From: Chloromonas sp. AAM2
Lineage: Eukaryota > Chlorophyta > Chlorophyceae > Chlamydomonadales > Chlamydomonadaceae
Assembly: GCA_004335635.1 (NCBI GenBank)
Contig: QAXH01004062.1
Span: 1-50,227 of the forward strand
Reading direction: 5' to 3'
Length of the DNA: 50,227 nt
Shown: positions 45,963-50,227 of the stretch, one piece after another
Layout of the letters: every line of letters begins with the position of its first letter
Position numbering within the stretch: the first letter of the stretch is position 1
Translations under genes and position numbers: made by a program
The notes under the pieces: generated by a model
Told to the model about the DNA's origin: nothing
The model's input: only the letters and a program-made list of their open reading frames with translations
The model's database searches: none

Positions 45963-48900
45963 CTACATGTCCCCTTCGCCGTCATCCATAACCGTTTCCA
46001 GCCCAGGCGCGTAGTAAGCGCCATAAGCAGGTCCATGCACTGACCCATGCTCGAGTTGTCCCGCAACCCAACTAGGTGGCAGCGCGCCACCTGCGGCCTG
46101 CACACCGGCTTCCGTTTTCCCGCGCACACTAGGGTTCTGCCCTTGTATAAAGTCCAACCTTGGATCGTACAAATCAAGGCTCATCGACCGTTGGAAACCG
46201 CCGAAACTCTCGCCGTGCGCTGAATCTAGAAGGGACGATGTCCGTGAAACGCTGCGTGCCTCTCCAAGGTGTCCATAGCTGCCTTTGAGGCTAAAATCGG
46301 ATTCGGAATCCGCCGCTAGCATGCGGGCAAAGTCGTCGAAGTCTAGTCCTTCGGCACCGAGCACGGCCGCGTCCAGTAACGTCTCTTGGACTGCCAGGTT
46401 GACCTGCGGACACGGCATGCAGTCTAACGGAATCAGCTCTCGCCTCAAGCACTGCCTCCTTCCTCTGCTGTTAGCCCTTCCAGTGTGGTCAGATGTTGGA
46501 AGGTCTGTAACAACCCTTTCTGTCCCGTCCAGGCCAGCCATTTTCTTTGCCGTGGATTGCACATTCCTGACTCAACTTTGCCAGGAGGGCATCCCCTTCC
46601 ATGCGCTGAACACACCCAGACATCAGGCCTAAGGTCTGAGAAGAACTGACATCATACAGGGGAGAGGCGCGGATAGCTGGTACAATGCATGAGATATCAA
46701 GCAAGGAGAGATGCCAGGAAGCTGAGGAGCGCGTCGATCAACGCTGCCTTTGGGTCGGGTCGGATGCCAATACTCGAAACCCTGCAACAACCATGCTGCC
46801 CACCTCATCCTCTGGCAGCTTGGCCCTGAGCAGTGCCACGATCTGGTCCTCCCCAATGCGCCCGTCCGTGTGCCGGGCCAGCCCGTCGAACGCCTTGCGC
46901 AGGCACGCCAGCCACTCCTCCCGGTGGTTGGCCTGGAACTGACGCCTGAGGGAAAACGGCAACATATCCAGGCCTTGACGGCGAACGGACCCCTGGTGCC
47001 ACGGGAGGCGAAACCCGCTTCTGCACCTAGTCCATCTCTACACAGTTCCCTCCACTCTTGTTCGGATGGGAACCAAGCCTGTGCCAGTCACTGGGGACCA
47101 GTGGCTTGAATAGGTGCAAGACCACTGAGGGGCGCCGAGTGCCAGCAAGTTTCATACTGAACGTAGTACTGCCCTCTGCACTGGTCAAGTCCGATCGCCC
47201 TCTGCACTGGTCAAGTCCGATTGCCCTCTGCACTGGTCAAGTAGTTCCATTACTGTCCTCTGCACTGGTCAAGTCCAATTCAAAACCCCCCAACTGAAGA
47301 CCTCTCCATCAAACCCTGTCCGCCAACTCCCCCAGTTACGCCCCAACCTTCCACTCTGCCCCCAACAGGTATCTGACCCTAACCTTGACTCTGACCCTAA
47401 CCTTGACTCTGACCCTAACCTTGACTCTGACCCTAACCTTGACCCTGACCCTAACCTTGACCCTGACCCTAACCTTGACCCTGACCCTAACCTTGACTCT
47501 GACCCTAACCTTGACTCTGACCCCACCTTGACCCTGACCCTAACCTTGACTCTGACCCCAACCTTGACTCTGACCCCAACCTTGACCCTGACCCTAACCT
47601 TGACCCTGACCCTAACCTTGACTCTGACCCCAACCTTCCCCTCTGCCCCCAACAGGTATCTGACCCCAACCTTGACCCTGACCCTAACCTTGACTCTGAT
47701 TCTAACCTTGACCCTGACCCTAACCTTGACTCTGATTCTAACCTTGACCCTGACCCCAACCTTGACTCTGACCCTAACCTTGACCCTGACCCTAACCTTG
47801 ACTCTGATTCTAACCTTAAATCTGATTCTAACCTTGACTCTGACCCCAACCTTGACTCTGACCCTAACCTTGACCCTGACCCCAACCTTGACTCTGACCC
47901 CAGCCTTGACTCTGATTCTAACCTTGAATCTGACCCTCACTCAGGTGGTGTCTCACCAGTCAACTTGGCTGGCCAGGAACTGCCCCTGGCTGATGTGGTC
48001 GCCCCCCAGCGCCACCTCCCCCAGCAGAGTCTCCACCTCATTGGGGCCCAGGTGGTAGCCTGCAGCAAGCAGCACAGCAAAGCAGCAGTACCGGGAGGTG
48101 TGAAGCTTCTGAGGCCCGGCAGACCCGGGCTTGAATACCAAAGCAGCGGAGGCAGCTACGTTGCCACGAGGACCACAAATGCACCAGCGCAAATACTACA
48201 ATTTAACACAAGCAAAAACTCATGAGGTTAGTGATAGGCGAACGCCGTTCAGAATATTATGAATTCAAAACGAAAGTGTTTTAACTGCAGCCTTGTGGGC
48301 CCATCTCTTACCGTTGTAGTGTTCCAAACAAAACTTGCGAATGTCATGTAAGAGTGATGCTAAGGCTCACTCACCTAGTACTTTGAGCCCCTCGCTGATC
48401 TGGTCAAAGGACAGCTCCTGGTTCTCATCGTACTTGAGCCTGGCCAGAACAGCCTGAAACTCAGCCAGCTGCGAAGGGCCACCCAACAGGTTGCCCAGGA
48501 CGTTAAAAACCGTCCCACGTGACACAGTGCCCCCGACACGCTGCTGCGCTGCGGCCGCGGCAGCCATGTCCTCCTCATCTTTGTCGTTTCCGAAACCGTT
48601 TCTATGTCGGCTTTCAATCCGCGCAAGCTGAGCGGCGATGGTGTGGGATTCGTCCGGCGGTTGAGGTGGTTGGGATGGCGGTTGGAGCGGTTGGTCCTGG
48701 GTGGTTGGCTCGTCAAGTGCGTGGTCCTGTCTGCGGTGTGCCTTGACGGTGTGAATGGAGGGGAAGGCGGCTGAGGTACGGGCGAGCGGTGGGGCTGGGG
48801 AGCCGCCTCCCGCCTACAACACAAGCAGCAGCTGCACATATCGTTAGCAGTTGGGAGCAGTTACATAAACCACGTGTCCCAACTGCGGTGTGTGTACACA

Positions 48901-50205
48901 GTGCAAATGCAAGGTAATGCATCCCAGCAAGAGAGCAAGCGCACCACAGCAACCCCACCCGTCCACATCCACCACCACTCTCTCCTCACAGTTGAATTAC
49001 TGTGCGGCCTGCTCGGTACCCCCAACAGTACACGCTTTGTCTCGTTGCAACGCAGGTGCGAGCGGCTAACGGATCAGGTCAGTGTGGGCCAGTGTCACGT
49101 GAGGTGCCAAACCCACCATCGCTGCACCTGCCCTCGCCAAGCTGAGCTGGGCTAGTACATAGGCTGTCCCAAGCCAATGATCAAGTATCTTTGCGCTTGG
49201 GGCAATGTCGCAGTTACTGAGACTCTGACCGAGACGCGACTTTTGCTGGTTGAAAACTATGTCCAATCCCCGGACTGCTGCCCTCAGGCACTGTCCAATG
49301 TCTGATGGAGCTCATGCTCCACCAAAAAGTAAATCATGCATAACAAATGAACCCCCCATCCGCACAGCTATTCCTTTGCAAAACAAACTCCGACATAGAA
49401 ATTAGACTGTATAAGAAATCTTGCACAAAAACTGTACGGGATGTCGGAAGGGAAGTGTGTAGCAAAGGGGGGTCTCTGCCAAACTTGTCCCGAATGCACG
49501 TCAACACTGGTCAACACAGGGTGTCGCGACAGGTGGATTTGCAACACAAGCAGGAGCATACGACTCACATCCTACGCCCATTCACACCTCCTGCGCCAGT
49601 GGTTTCCAACCGCCTGAACCGCGTTAACCAGCTCCCCCAGCATTCATGCGCAAAACACCAGTACGAATTGTGCGTTCACGTTTTGAATGTCATTACCGTG
49701 CGACTGACCTGGGGCGTGTCGTCGGGGTTCATTCGTGACGTGCCGGGCACTGCCACAGTCACAGGAGCGGCCACCATAGGCGCTGAATTCCGCCCCAGCA
49801 TCCTCGGGCTAGCCGTTCCGGACACGGGCCGGCTGACACCCAGCAAAGCCGCATACGCGCCCTGCCCCCTCCCACCCCCTTCCAATTCCCCGTCCTCGCC
49901 CTGCCCGCCCCCCTTTTCCGTCTCCTTTCCCGCAAACCCCGCCGAACCCATCAGCACCTCCACCGATCGTCGGCCGGAAGGTACCCTAGGTTCATCCGGG
50001 CCGTCCCGATTCCCCTGAGATGTTTGACCCGGCTTGTCAGGGCTTGTTCTGGATTCAGATGCTTTGATGTTGATGTGGCTGATTCCGAGCCGCGGGCCGG
50101 CGGTTGCGGGGGCGGCGGCGATGATGGCCTGAGTGAGGGCGGAGGCGGGGCGGGGCGCGGGGCGGGCGCCGGAGGGGGTCAATGCACCGCCAGTGGAGAC
50201 AGTAC
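45963..50205 (-). CDS. CDPK-like protein, C-terminal part with degenerate EF-hands
   Basis: Five exons on the minus strand: 50205-49709, 48813-48375, 48059-47957, 46945-46804 and 46403-45963, joined in agreeing phases. The first begins at a 3' splice site in phase 1, so the gene continues past the right edge. It opens with a Pro, Ala, Ser and Gly-rich linker, then a run reading TVFNVLGNLLGGPSQLAEFQ, and then four EF-hand-like helix pairs: LKYDENQELSFDQISEGLK, GYHLGPNEVETLLGEV, VDWRQFQANHREEWLACLRK with FDGLARHTDGRIGEDQI, and LDFDDFARML. This is the pattern of the regulatory half of plant and algal calcium-dependent protein kinases; the kinase domain would lie outside the window. Several calcium ligands at loop positions 1, 3 and 5 are missing, so calcium binding may be weak. 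The tail is Ser, Gly and Tyr-rich and ends MDDGEGDM. Confidence 0.7.
47163..47275. repeat. CCCTCTGCACTGGTCAAGTC minisatellite
   Basis: About four tandem copies of a unit of roughly 26 bp (CCTCTGCACTGGTCAAGTCC), the last spaced slightly wider. Intron of the CDPK-like gene. Confidence 0.92.
47377..47940. repeat. 18-bp minisatellite, CTGACCCTAACCTTGACT
   Basis: About 30 tandem units of 18 bp, with CCC or TTC and CTC or CCC variants. It fills most of the intron 46946-47956 of the CDPK-like gene. The period is a multiple of three, so several frames stay open for over 100 codons on both strands; I do not read them as genes. Confidence 0.97.
49038..49331 (-). repeat. Dispersed repeat, TTTTTGGTGGAGCATGAGCT family, copy 2
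   Basis: Its reverse complement matches 15012-15292 over the whole length. It lies in the intron 48814-49708 of the CDPK-like gene, so relative to transcription it has the same orientation as copy 1 has in the IQ-motif gene. This copy keeps a 66-codon open frame (CDIAPSAKILDHWLGTAYVL); copy 1 has a stop in the matching position. Confidence 0.88.
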
Positions 50206-50227
50206 CTGCGTACAGCCATGGCAGATA

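Noticed and set aside
47269..48058. Long open frames on both strands over the 18-bp array (up to 223 codons)
   Set aside because: A tandem repeat whose period is a multiple of three keeps several frames open by itself; the stretch is an intron of the CDPK-like gene, supported by matching exon phases on both sides.

Overview
The window reads as nuclear DNA of a green alga, most likely a volvocalean chlorophyte; Haematococcus is my best guess but I cannot confirm it. The reasons are GC-rich exons broken by many GT-AG introns, TGTAA-type polyadenylation signals after several genes, long (CA)n, (TG)n and (GAT)n tracts, alanine-, acid- and serine-rich protein inserts, and eukaryote-only proteins (SPT5, NOB1, a bromodomain, IQ motifs). 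I see no bacterial-style operon, CRISPR array, tRNA or rRNA. Gene models were built by hand from splice consensus, reading phase and family motifs, so exon edges may be off by a base or two.

Layout. 498-1143 (+) is the 3' end of a bromodomain gene. 1950 to about 3.9 kb (+) is a small thioredoxin-like gene. 5477-6337 (-) is an open frame built on a seven-residue QQRKSLE repeat. 8938-9605 (-) encodes a DUF1279 (FAM210-like) membrane protein and lies head-to-head with 9805-10921 (+), a five-segment membrane protein. 12279-21097 (+) is a large IQ-motif, coiled-coil protein with a WW-like segment; one of its introns holds a 49-bp satellite and a 534-base assembly gap. 22289-34103 (-) is SPT5, with 22 exons. 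34450-38641 (-) is NOB1, on the same strand and 346 bp upstream of SPT5. 38817-43306 (+) is a coiled-coil gene resembling CCDC148, divergent from NOB1. 45963-50205 (-) is the C-terminal half of a CDPK-like gene that runs off the right edge.

The genes do not form one pathway. SPT5 (transcription elongation) and NOB1 (18S rRNA 3'-end cleavage) are core housekeeping genes. The CCDC148-like and IQ proteins are structural in appearance, with calmodulin binding likely for the IQ protein. The space between exons is rich in short dispersed repeats. At least four families recur within these 50 kb, and two of them end in microsatellite tails as short retroposons do.

I did not find a clearly new biological system. 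The observations most worth checking are a possible duplicated exon in SPT5, a coding exon edge of the CCDC148-like gene that recurs inside an SPT5 intron, repeats with microsatellite tails, an ABA'B' inverted repeat with pseudoknot order, and a one-base break in the SPT5 C-terminal repeat exon.
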